Shown here: one piece after another, positions 1 through 10,642 of the stretch
Layout: each line of letters opens with the position of its first letter
Numbering within the stretch: position 1 is the first letter of the stretch
Source of the DNA: Siniperca chuatsi
Lineage: Eukaryota > Chordata > Actinopteri > Centrarchiformes > Sinipercidae
Length of the DNA: 64,000 bases
Direction: 5' to 3'
Assembly (NCBI RefSeq): GCF_020085105.1
Contig: NC_058063.1
Location: 2,441,001 to 2,505,000, forward strand
Made by a program: the position numbers and the translations under genes
The notes under the pieces: model-generated
What the model saw: the letters and a program-made list of their open reading frames with translations, nothing else
What the model was told of the DNA's origin: nothing
Database searches by the model: none

Positions 1-281
1 CAGTGGTGTGAAAAAGTGTTTGCCCCCTTCCTGATTTCTTATTTTTTTGTATGTTTTTTTTTTTTTTTTCGTGAAATCACTTTTTCACACAGGGTCATGT
101 AGATTTGGATTTTGTTTTCCCTTAATAATAACAACCTTCATTTAAAAACTGCATTTTGTGTTTACTTGTGTTATCTTTGACTAATATTTAAATTTGTTTG
201 ATGATCTGAAACATTTAAGTGTGACAAACATGCAAAAAAATAAGAAATCAGGAAGGGGGCAAACACTTTTGCACACCACTG
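1..281. mobile_element. Short non-autonomous DNA transposon (MITE)
   Basis: The first ~50 bases (starting CAGTGGTGTGAAAAAGTG) recur as a reverse complement at 232-281, giving near-perfect terminal inverted repeats around an AT-rich core with no coding capacity. A TA follows the right end at 282-283, consistent with a TA target duplication whose left copy would lie just outside the window. Superfamily is not certain; Tc1/mariner-like mobilisation is the best guess from the TA. Confidence 0.8.
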
Positions 282-283
282 TA

Positions 284-2392
284 TATACAAACTGTTCAAC
301 CTGCTTTTACAAACTGCTTGTCATTTGTGAACTTCACTTATTTTGTGTGTGGGTTTTTTGAGACTCCCCTGCCATGGCTCGATTCACAAATGCATTTTTT
401 GTCAACAGGGTTGAAGTATCTGTAGCCAATCAGATGGCTCCTTCCTTTTCAGCCAACTGTTCCAGGCGTCTGCTAACGCTTACCTAGCTTTGATGCTAAC
501 TGGCGCTCATAATACATGCCAGCGCTATGAACTAGACAGGCCCAGGATGAGAGGCTTTTCCCCCCTGTTGACAGATGGTTTAATTATCACAACACAAATG
601 TCCATTATAAAATTAACGGGAACCTGTGGTTTTCTGTCTTGTTCTCCTATGGGGTGTCTCCCGCACCGAAGCAGCAGAGAGAAGCTCCACAAACCGGCAA
701 GACAGTAAGGAAGTGCCTGTGGGTGTCACTAACTAGCCAGTTGTTAATTTTATAATGGACATTTGTGTTGTGATATTTAAACAAACCATCCGTCAACAGG
801 GAAATAAGCCTCTTGTGTACGAGACCGGTCTCTTTAGAGAGCTCCAGCCAGTTCACAGCGGCGTCTGTGAACGCCACAGACACCAGATTTAAAAACTGTA
901 TACTGTGAAATACAGAGAGACTTACCTGGCAGTGATAGGTTCAGTCAGCATTGTGTGAACGTGTTCGGCAGGGGCTTGAATGTAACAGACGTTAATTTAT
1001 ATGTAAAAGTTCCGCACTCGCATTGTCATGGGGCTTTCACACCAAAAGCACAAGAGTGAGCCCATTATTTCCAATGGAGAGAGCAGCTTTGCTCTCTTGG
1101 GCAGCTGCGTGAGCCACAGCAATGTGCACTACACTGATTTTCAATGTAGTCCAAATAATTCCCTCCAATGAGAAACTAAATAGACAGGATGATTTGTCTA
1201 GAAGGCTGAGGTTGTGAACACAGAGATCCAGCCTGAGAGAATCCCTGCCAGGAGGTGTATTAACAGAGATCAGCTGGTGGTTGGACTAATGGAACCTGAC
1301 TGATGTATTCACTCTTGCTCAGCCAGCTCCTTCTGCCTTTCACTTCACTACATATGTGAAGTAGGCTGTGTGTGGGTGACTGGAATAGTCAGCTTCTGCA
1401 GAGAAATCAAGCGGTCTAATTTAACATCTCTGATACCACACAAGGCTTGTTTATTGATTTATTGCCTTCTAATTCCTAATACAGCAGGGAATTCATTTCA
1501 GCTCCTGTGGATTTAAGAATCACTCCTCTCAGTCTGACTCTGTTTTGTCTGCAAAGCTGGTTTATTATATATAGTCATGTAAATAGTACACACAAGTGCT
1601 GAAGAAATGTGTGTATTGAGGTTATGCCAAGATGATATTTAGTGTGATTTATTTTCTTAGAAAATAGACAGGTGGCTAAAATGATTTTTGTCTTCTAATT
1701 GGTTGGGTGTTTTTTGGATAACAGAGTCCTAATTGTGGAAAAACATAAGAGCCATGGCACAGCACCGGGCGCCCTCCCGTGTCATCCACCTCTAAACAAG
1801 TCTAGAAAACCTGACGTAAGTCTTCTATTGATTAAATTAATGTTTTATTTTAAGGCCAAATGTATCAGAGGATTCCTTTGCGTTTGACTCAGTGGTGTTG
1901 AGGAGGATTCAAGACTGAAGACAGATCCACACTAGGATTACTGACACAACACTGAGGAGGCACTTCACTTGAGGAGCAGACTAAGCAAACTTAAAGTGAA
2001 ACTGCCCTCAGAATCTAACTCTTTAGTATGTGACACTGTGGTTTTGAAAGGCGTCTGTAAAAAAAAAAAAGTTTGTAGTTAGCTCCTTTACAAGCCACAG
2101 CTAGGGTTAGCTTGATGTTAGCTAAAACAAATTCTAATAAGAAAAAAAATATCAATATAGCAACACAAACATCTCAAACCACTTCCTTGTCATAATCTAC
2201 TTATCATCAGCCCATCTGTATGCTCAGTATGTTCCAAACATTTTAACCAAAATAATCTAAATACACTGCTTCAGTGTCACACATTTCAAGCTTTGAAACT
2301 ATGGAGGTAGGGGCAGATTTAGCCATATTTGGGTTTTCAACACTCAAGACACAAATTTGGGTGAAGCATCACTTTAAAGGTCCCTGTACACC
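284..2392. other. Gene-free stretch with scattered repeat sequence
   Basis: I see no exon with a convincing product or splice structure. Short open frames here lack recognisable domains. The only clear structure is the long inverted repeat at about 525-845, listed separately. Confidence 0.5.
525..845. repeat. Long imperfect inverted repeat (hairpin)
   Basis: Bases 551-617 and 743-812 are reverse complements over about 67 bases with a few indels. Similarity at the translated level extends both arms to about 525 and 845. The ~125-base loop is itself partly complementary (a CTGTCTTG / CAAGACAG pair). It could be a MITE or two fragments of one element inserted head to head. No target-site duplication is evident. 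Confidence 0.65.
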
Positions 2393-3535
2393 AGGGCTGG
2401 ACTGGGAATGAAAAAAGGCCCTGGACTTTTTGACCCACTGAACTATATATATAATTTCATATAATAGTATACTATATACCGCTAGTATAATATTAATTCC
2501 AATTGGACAATACAGCAGTTTAACTTTTGTAGAGTTTGTTCCTTCATTAAATCCTTAAAAAAATGGTCTACATCAGTGGATTGTCTCTAATTTGTTAATG
2601 CTAAGTACTAACTTACCAATAAACATAACCATTCATGCATATCAATGAGTTCAACATTTGAAAGTTTGCTGTAGCACGTCAAACTATTTTTAATGTCCCG
2701 TCCCATCCAGGCTGTGATTGGTCGGTTCTTGAAAAGTGACAATGATGAACGCATAAACTTTATGAAAAGTTGAACATGTTTCAACAAAAGGCACCCGATA
2801 TAGCTAAATAGCCAGCTAGCCAAACCTAAACCATGCTATCTTAGCCCTCTTGCCTTCTGTCTTACTGTTTCAGCTGCAGAACCTTGACTAACAGTTGAAC
2901 TGGTATCGCTGGGCTCACTGGGCTGCTCTCGCTCCTCTCTGCTGCCAGTGCCTTCGGACTCACTAGGCTGAGATGATTGAGTGGTAATGGCGCCAAATAA
3001 ATAATTTGTTATTTTCAAACATTTGGCTGCATCAGCCTCAAGGGACCTCAAACTCTTCTCTATCTGATTTTTTTCCCTCTTTTTATTTGTCCACCTTGCT
3101 CCACTCATATTTATCCATGTAATGTCACCCCATAACAGAGATGGGAAAGGGGCGGGACCAAGGTAAAGCTAGAATGAACTGGACCAAAAGTTATTGGCTG
3201 GGAGAGAGATGCTGCCACATATAATACCCAACCACAGTGGGCCGGCAGCCCACTTGCCTGGGCTAGTCAGCCCCACGGGTGTGTAATCACAGTGGGCCGA
3301 AAATGCATCTCTCTCGCTCTTGTTTTTGTATAATTTTGGCACGCATTTTGCAGATGCACTGTTTAATGAAGTGCTGAGCCCAAAGGCCGGGGGGAGGGGA
3401 TTAAAGATGTTACTGGGTCAGGCCAGTGACAAGAAAAAAAACAGTTGGCAGATCTACCTGTTTTATGGGCCGGTCAGACACACACAAAAAAAAAATACAG
3501 TGTCAGCCCAAAAGGCACGTCGGCCTGGTCTGAAA
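2393..3535 (-). mobile_element. Decayed hAT-like DNA transposon remnant
   Basis: The left edge CAGGGCTGGACTGGGA and the GGCCC/GGGCC-rich inner sequence (2393-2445, 3220-3300, 3460-3535) resemble ends of fish hAT elements. The minus frame 3108-2836 encodes a 90-residue lysine-rich then Ser/Glu-rich peptide with the residues KITNYLF, like the N-terminus of hAT/ZMYM-like transposases. The rest of the transposase is missing. Terminal repeats are only loosely similar and no 8-bp duplication was found, so the borders are approximate. Confidence 0.45.
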
Positions 3536-5648
3536 GTTAATTGCAACATTTTGGTCGCCTGAAAATGTCTTGTTCAGCGTTCGGTTGTACTAAAAGACAC
3601 TCTATGGAGTCGGCTGTTTATTTTTTTTCGCTAATTACATTTTGTTTTAAGCCTGTTTTTTGCTAGCCAAAATTAGCATCCCAATTAATATCAGTTAACA
3701 TGAATTACGGATGCACCTTGCTAACCAAGCTAGCTAGCTCCACCCTCTCGTCCAAATATGGTAACTTCTGGCTCCAAAAAACCAAGATGGCGACGATCAA
3801 AATGCCAAACTCGTGGCTTCAGAACAGTAGTCCACAAACCAATGGGTGATGTCATGGTGGCTACGACCACTTCTTTTATACAGTCTGAGGGATGCTACAA
3901 TATATTTTTTCTGTTTCTGTTGTCAGACAACTGACCAAGTATTAAATTGTTATTTAATCGCAAGCCATAAACACTACATGTTAATCAGCACATAAATACA
4001 AGTGACAACAAATGACAACAGCTGCACTGTGTGTTCGACTATATCAATATTTAAATTCAGTGATCACAAAGAAAGTTAAAGCGATTTGAGGATGTCTTCT
4101 TAACTTTTGTGGCACATAGCCCCCGACCCTCACTTGGCTAGCTTATGTCATTTTGCAAGAGCTCTGTTTCCCTGTACACACTGAAACGCCAAGCCAGCAT
4201 TTTAAAGAAGCATTCTGAAGAAGCTCCGTTTTGAAGCAAGAAAAATGCTGTTTTAGTCTGGATGGATGGCTGAAACAGAGAGAAGATGTGTTTACAAATT
4301 GAACCAAATTGAAGCATGCTGGGCCAGTAGGTGGCGTTAAAGTCTACATCAACGATACGTCAAATACCAGAGAAGAACACTCTGAGCATGCGTAGTGAGC
4401 CTATTTTCTTTGGCAAACAATAGTAGCTACTTATTTATTCATAGATATTTGACACCTATTTTTAGTGGTGCAGCAATGCTAAGTTAAGTTGTAAACTTGT
4501 AATTAGACCTAGCTGTGCTAACCAAATGTAAACAAATTGGTAGTCTGCCATTGTTGTTGTGTGCTCATTACACATAGCAACAATGGGCATGCGTGAATTG
4601 AGGTGACGACGTCATCGTTTCCCAAACACTGCATTTTACACGTCCACATGGATACACTGAACCTGGAGCTTTGAAAAAATCAAAAATCAAAAATCTCCGT
4701 TTTAGTGACCTGAAACTGTGTGTGGACGAAATGCCAAGCATTAGCATACAGTATAACTGAGTAAAATTGCAAACACAAATTGTGGTATTAGTATAGACCT
4801 TCAACCTCTATCAGATCAGCTCTGATAATGGCCATAGTGCTGGAGCACAGAATAAGGTGCCTTGGATTTTATTATTTTCCATGATTCAGTACTGTTTCTT
4901 CTTTTGTTACTCACAGCTCTCAAGGGGAAACTGCTATGGTATAAATTACAAGGTTAATGTCATATTCTCCAAAGCTGAAAACAGACAAGCTCTGTCCTGA
5001 TCAGTGAATAAACTCATTCCCAACACACACTCAAAGACACACACGCTTCCCCGCGTCGGCTCTTCCATTAGCAGGCCTTGGGAGGGTAAGTGGTGGAAGT
5101 AATCTTCACACACGCACAATGCTCTCGCTCTGTTTCGGTCACCTGTTCACCGAGGGATAAAATCAAATCAGCATTTCTTACAGATTCTTATTTTCAGGCT
5201 ATAAATCTGGGGATATAAATGAGATGTTGAAACCTGAACGTATCATACAGAAGAAAGTACTTCTTTATGTACAAGTTGACTCACTCAGAAGGTGAAAAAA
5301 TGTTTTCTCCTACAGTATATCATCCACCACCAGGTTTCATCAATGACTCCAGATCAAGGAGGCCATTCACAGCCAACACACAAACCTTTACTATGGACTG
5401 TTATCAGAAGAGCAAATTCCCACTCAAAGGTTTCCACTTTCATAGTCCATTTTAGTCCATAGTCCACATGTTCATTAAGGGTTCAGTCACAAATACAAGT
5501 CAAATGGATTTCAGCTGAACACACTTAAAACACAGCAAATACACTCATGCTCAGCTGCAAGCCTACCGCGCTGTAAAACATGAGGAGTTATGGACTCCGT
5601 CTGTCACACACACAGTACCTGTGTGTCCGATGTGAATGTTTTAACGAT
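3536..5648. other. Gene-free intergenic sequence
   Basis: No exon, RNA gene or well-bounded repeat could be supported. It contains AT-rich sequence and short frames with no recognisable domain. Confidence 0.45.
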
Positions 5649-5810
5649 TATAGACACTATTGACACTTCTTCTTTTCCTTTCGGCTGTTCCCTTTCAGGG
5701 GTCGCCACAGCGAATCATGTGCCTCCATTTAACCCTGTCCTCTGCGTCCTCTTCACTCACGCCAAGTAACTTCATGTCCTCTCTCACTACATATAGACAC
5801 TATTGACACT
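5649..5810 (-). mobile_element. 5'-truncated RTE LINE 3' end with target-site duplication
   Basis: Bases 5668-5791 match the 3' end of the RTE element at 17.45 kb (same CTTCTTTTCCTTTC...GGGGTCGCCACAGCG sequence), in the same minus orientation. The fragment is flanked by an identical 19-bp direct repeat, tatagacactattgacact, at 5649-5667 and 5792-5810. This is a textbook signature of target-primed reverse transcription with severe 5' truncation (about 124 bp retained). Confidence 0.92.
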
Positions 5811-7392
5811 ACCACTAAATAATGATATAATTTGATATTTCTGATGCTTGTGATTTTGATTTTATAATTATTCTACAGTTCACAATTATGGGCCAACATG
5901 ACAACCAAATGAAATAAATGTGATTTGATGATTTCAAAATAAAACACTATTACTATACATAAACCCTCAAACCATGACAGGTGGCTAATGTATGTTGCTG
6001 GAAAATCAGCAGAGCCCTAAAAAAGCCACAGATTGACTGATCAAAGCACACAGCTGTGATGTGTCGCCCTGAAAACCACACAGGCAGGGGGTCTGCCTGG
6101 TCTTAATAACACCTCATGGAGACCTCTGTGCTTTGTGTGAGGCTTTACTAGACTTCAACACACACACACACAATATAAATACATGTGCATTAGGGAATAA
6201 ACTTATTGTGCTCTACAGTTTGATTTGTATGATAAATGTATTCATCTAATTTATATTCAGTGCCCATTATTTACATGTTCGCTTGATTACAGATCTGTTG
6301 TTGGAGGGTGTTAAATTGATCTCATATAAACCCATACACACCTGTTATTGGGCTTTCGTTGGACTGAAGTCCTGCTAGTGATCCCTAGAGGCTGCAGTTT
6401 AAATTTATTTGTCATTTCACCTAAAAATAAAATTATAATTGTAAAAACAAGCTCACCTCATGGTCCATTTGGTAGCTGTTCTGGAGCTTTCAATCATGTC
6501 ACAAACTCTTCATCAACACACAGTTTGCCCAGTTGTCATGGAATTGTAAAATTCTATTTTTTTCAGAGCACTTTAAGGACTTCTCATCCATGTTCAATAG
6601 CTGAAGTTTATTTCTAAAACAGCGGTTGAGACAAACAGTCTCACCACAATGTCCATTTACTAGTCTATTAATTTACCTTGTGGAGAGATTGCGCTCTCAA
6701 CTGCTGTTTCCAAAGTTAAGAATGAACTTTGAACCATATAAGAACATCTTTTAAATCAAATATTGTTTCTTCAAGAGCAGACTATAAAAAGTGACAAAAA
6801 CAAAAATCATCTAAAGCATATGGGTGCATCAAAACCAGAGCGCATTTAAAGATCTGAGTATAGTATTAGAAGTATAGGAAGGAATGAACCAGCACTGAGT
6901 TAAAATGTGCAGGTTGTCCTGAGGGTGGCGCTAGAGGGAAGGTCATCAAAACAGTTCATCCCACTGGAGCATGAGTGTGCTCAGCAAATTTCATGGAAAT
7001 CTGACCATTAGTTCTCAAGGAGTTATGACCCACAGTGTTTGTCAATGGCAAATTTTGACCTGATGGTGGCGCCAGGGGAAAACACACGGGTCACCAGAAT
7101 TCTTGGGAACAATCCTTTGGAGACCACTTGAATGCTTTCCCTTGAAAAAAGACCTACAGCAACTTGCTAAGTCAACAAGAAATAGTTCCTACAGGTCACT
7201 CCCCCTAAAACCGTCTTTTTTATATTTCAGTTCACATCCAGATTAAATAAATTATACAACATGTTAACTAGTGAGTTTAGGTGTATTTTTGAACTTTGAG
7301 CTTCTCATTCTGGCTTTTACTCCAGTTGCTCTGAAATCCATTTTGAAATATAAATTTATCAGATTGGAAAATACAATTTCCAACAATTCTGT
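5811..7392. other. Gene-free stretch with a dispersed GGTGGCGC repeat
   Basis: No gene was recognised. Bases about 6890-7110 carry two GGTGGCG motifs ending a sequence with 'tttcatggaaatctgacc', which resembles a common dispersed fish repeat. The rest shows nothing I can name. Confidence 0.4.
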
Positions 7393-7726
7393 TAAAGGTG
7401 ATTCTAATCCAGTACACGCCTTTTTGTCAAATTCAGCTAATATCTCCTCACGGTCCGCTAGCTGTCCGTTCAGTGTGTGCGCTGAAAAATCCCCCTCTGG
7501 TGTGTGTACACAGCCCTGGCTCTGTGAATGGGAAACAAAGTGGCTCGGACCGAGCCACACAACACTTTTCCAGCCATTCCAGTCAGGTGACGTTAAACGA
7601 CTTGCCCACGGACATTCAGCTGACTTTCTAGTTTTCCGAGATCTGCTGCTGTTGTGCTGTTAGCTATAGCAGCAGGAGAGTTGTGAGCGTCGCTGTCTGG
7701 AGCTGCTGTGCTGGCTCTGGGAAACC
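7393..7726. repeat. Dispersed repeat, copy 1 (paired with 28302-28574)
   Basis: The block running from 'gattctaatcca' to 'ggctctgggaaaccg' is closely shared with 28302-28574 inside slx1 intron 2. This copy carries about 70 extra bases in its centre (around 7545-7620). Neither copy has an intact reading frame. The class is unknown; it may be an internal part of a DNA transposon. Confidence 0.75.
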
Positions 7727-8008
7727 GTCTCGTCCTCTCTGGCTGTTAGCTTCACAGCAGCAACTGTAGAGACAGTTTGCTAACCCACAACCTAGCTAAT
7801 GTTAGTTATATTACTTTTTCATTTCATGCCATTTAATGTTTTTTTGATAGGGACAGATACATTTAGAATTGCATAACAATTGTCCAATGCAATGTATCAC
7901 AACATGTATAGCTACTGCTAATTTCTACGGAGAGCCATTTCATTTTCTGGACATTAAGGGTATTAAAAACTGTAATCTAAAAAGTAACCTCTAACTAAAG
8001 CTGTCATA

Positions 8009-8162
8009 CAAATGTAGTGGAGTAAAAAGTAGGCTACAATATTTCCCTCTGCGATGTAGTGGAGTAAAAGTATAAAGTTGCATAAAATGGAAACACTCAA
8101 GTAAAGTACAAGTACCTCAAATTTGTTTCAGTACAGTGTACTTAGTTACATTCCACCACTGG
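8009..8162. repeat. Fragment of the TTCCACCACTG-ended dispersed repeat
   Basis: Contains the family's recurring phrase 'tgtagtggagtaaaa' plus 'caagtacctcaaa' and ends 'cattccaccactgg'. Related copies in this window lie near 45175, 46023, 61928 and 62690. Non-coding and probably derived from a DNA transposon with long terminal repeats. Confidence 0.65.
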
Positions 8163-8789
8163 TTTAGGCAACAAAACTAAATCTAACCAAGTAAAGCCTA
8201 ACCAAATAGCTTTGTTGCCTAAATCTAACCAAAGTGCGAATGAAAACTGAAAATGTCCAGAAAATGAAAAAATAAAAATAGAATAAAAACAGAAAATAGA
8301 ATAAAAACAGAAAATCAACTAACTCTTAAAATAATAAGGCACAATTGTCAAAATTAGCCCCATACAGGAATCAAACCGTGGTCTTCTGGATGAAAGCCCT
8401 GTATTTGACCCATTCTTCCACCACAACCTCCTCCCAACATGGACTTTGTCGCTCTTTATATTACGTCACCTGACTTCCTAAAGCTTTTCCGGCAGAAAGG
8501 CCACCAGTGACTCGAATGGGTGGCGCAGGATGTCCACTGGGTGGTGGGCGCAGGATGACTGGATAGGTGGTGTCTGGTAGCTGGATAGGTGGTGTGCAGT
8601 TTGGGTGGGGTTCCGAATGAAATGGCTCTCTGTAGGATAAATTTCCAATGCCCGTCCCTAGAGGGGCCTTTAACAAATCTGACATAAAACATGTTCACAG
8701 GCAACAAAGTAAAACCATGTGGTACATTTCGTTGACCTTATAGGAACAGCAGTACGACTTGCCGACATACTCATATATACAGTATATAT
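8163..8789. other. Gene-free stretch with an AT palindrome at its end
   Basis: No gene was supported. A short AT-rich palindrome (8767-8800, 'catatatacagtatatatg') precedes the LINE 3' end. Confidence 0.4.
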
Positions 8790-10345
8790 GAGTATATATA
8801 TTTCAATTCAATTGGGCTTTATTGGCATGGGAAACAGATGTTAACAAAGCATGTGTAAAATAAAAACATACATAAACAGAAGAAATGTGATATTAAAATA
8901 TATACAGATAGGTAAGATAATAATAATGATAATTTTTAAAAAAAATTGTAGACTTGCAGTTAAAATACAAATACAAAAAGAGAAAACTAAACACTGCAAC
9001 TTTTTTTTTTTGAGTGTGTGTGAGTGTGTGTGTACGTCATTCATTGTCGCTCAGGTTGTGGCATGTTGATATGTATAGGGCAGCGAGATCTGACCTGTCT
9101 CCTTCTCCTAGGAGTATTTTTAATTTTGAGAGTTGAACTTGTTAAAGTGAACGTTCCTTATTTCATTGAATGTTGTTCACTGTAGGAGGAAGTGCATCTG
9201 TCTCAGCCTCACCTGTCGAACAGTGACCGCACATTCTGTTTTCTTTTGGTTGCCAGGATTTCTTGTGTCTTCCTTTTTCCATTGCCAGTTTGTGGTCACT
9301 GAGCCTGCACTTGGTCAGGATCTGTCTCTGCTTTCCATCTCTGACAGTAGAGAGAGATTCTGCCAACTCATAATCTCTTAGGGCCAGATACCATTCTGAT
9401 CTACTTTGGCTTTTAGTTTCTTCTTTCCAATGTTCCAAATAGGTTTCTTCACATTTTTAAAATAATTTGGTTTCCTCTGATTGGTGTTAGGAAAGCAGTG
9501 CTGCTGTGAGACTGGTCAGTGTGTGTCTGGGGGTGGGGGGGCAGTTAGTCTCAGCACCAACTGACACAGGGCACTCTTTTCTGGGCTCAGCTCTTGGATT
9601 TGGAGGGCTTTGGGATGGAGGGGGTCTAGGGGGCGGGATTTAAGGTGATTAAAACATGTGAGCGCTCTCTTTTGAATGTTAATTATCAGTGGGTATCTGC
9701 CTACTTCTGCTCTGCATCTGTTGGTGTTTTTCTGTGTACGTGTAAAATGTATCTGCAGAATTCTGCATGTAAAGATTCAGTTGGAATGGTATAGCGGGTA
9801 TAGCTATGATGACTGAGTGGACCCCATACTTCACTACCATTTAGCGCAATGGGCTGGATGACACTATCAAATATTTTAAACCAAATTTTAATTGGAAATT
9901 GAAAAGTAGAACATTTTCTCTCAATTGCATTTAGAGCTCTTTGAGCTTTTTCTTTAGTGCATTCACTGCCATGTTGAAACTCCCTGACGAGGTTATGGTT
10001 ATACTGAGGTATATATATATATATATATAAAATTCCTTCAGTTTAATTTTAAAATGTACAGTAACTGAGGTGTGAGAAAATCATTGAATGCATTTATATT
10101 TTGACTGCATCAAAAGTTTCTGATTAGTCTAAATGCGTACAGATTGACTTCTACAATATTTTTTAACAAGTTTGTCAAAGTTCAAGTGAAGGTCCAACGT
10201 TAGACGTAGATATTTGACCTCAGAAACTTGATTAATTGACTGATTATTGATCTTTACTTGCTGTGTCGTTGTTCGCTCTATATCATGGTATTTGTCATGG
10301 TATTGGATTTCCCCAGAATGGCACACCCCACCTTTAAGTGGCAAA
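8790..10345 (-). mobile_element. 5'-truncated, degraded LINE (copy 1), clade unresolved
   Basis: Minus-strand frames cover the C-terminal end of a non-LTR retrotransposon polyprotein. Near 10345-10129 is a post-RT segment with KYLRLTLDLHLNF. Around 10000-9800 frames with stops include IWFKIFDSVIQPIALNG. At 9438-9163 is a zinc-knuckle-like end with HKLAMEKGRH and CGHCSTGEAET. The 3' end carries AATAAA and an AATTG-rich tail (8795-8830). Several frameshifts show it is dead. About 720 bp of its 3' end is near-identical to the copy at 26445-27166. It lies just downstream of bola2. Confidence 0.8.
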
Positions 10346-10477
10346 GTTCTAAAATATGTATCCCATATTCACTGACTTCCTCAGAGAACTGATTAAATTG
10401 TGAGTATTACCCTGTCTTGAGATCTCAATTAAATGACTTTCAGGAAACAACTAAAGACAAAATACAACATCCAAGTG

Positions 10478-10483
10478 TTTTAT
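10478..10483 (-). promoter_or_regulatory. bola2: Poly(A) signal of bola2
   Basis: AATAAA on the minus strand, about 160 bases beyond the bola2 stop codon. It is the first canonical signal downstream of the gene. Confidence 0.7.
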
Positions 10484-10642
10484 TGCCACCAGAACATCCC
10501 ATCGCATTTACATCAATATTGCTGATTTACAGAACATTAAGTAGAGCACTAGTTTTCTTTCTACATATCAGATAAGTATAAGGCCTGTTTTATAGTGGAA
10601 GTTTTAAACTGATGTGAGTGTGATATAATGTGTGTGTGTGTG

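Noticed and set aside
8841-9069. Open frames over the LINE 3' end
   Set aside because: Low-complexity Ile/Phe-rich peptides from the AT-rich 3' untranslated part of the LINE.
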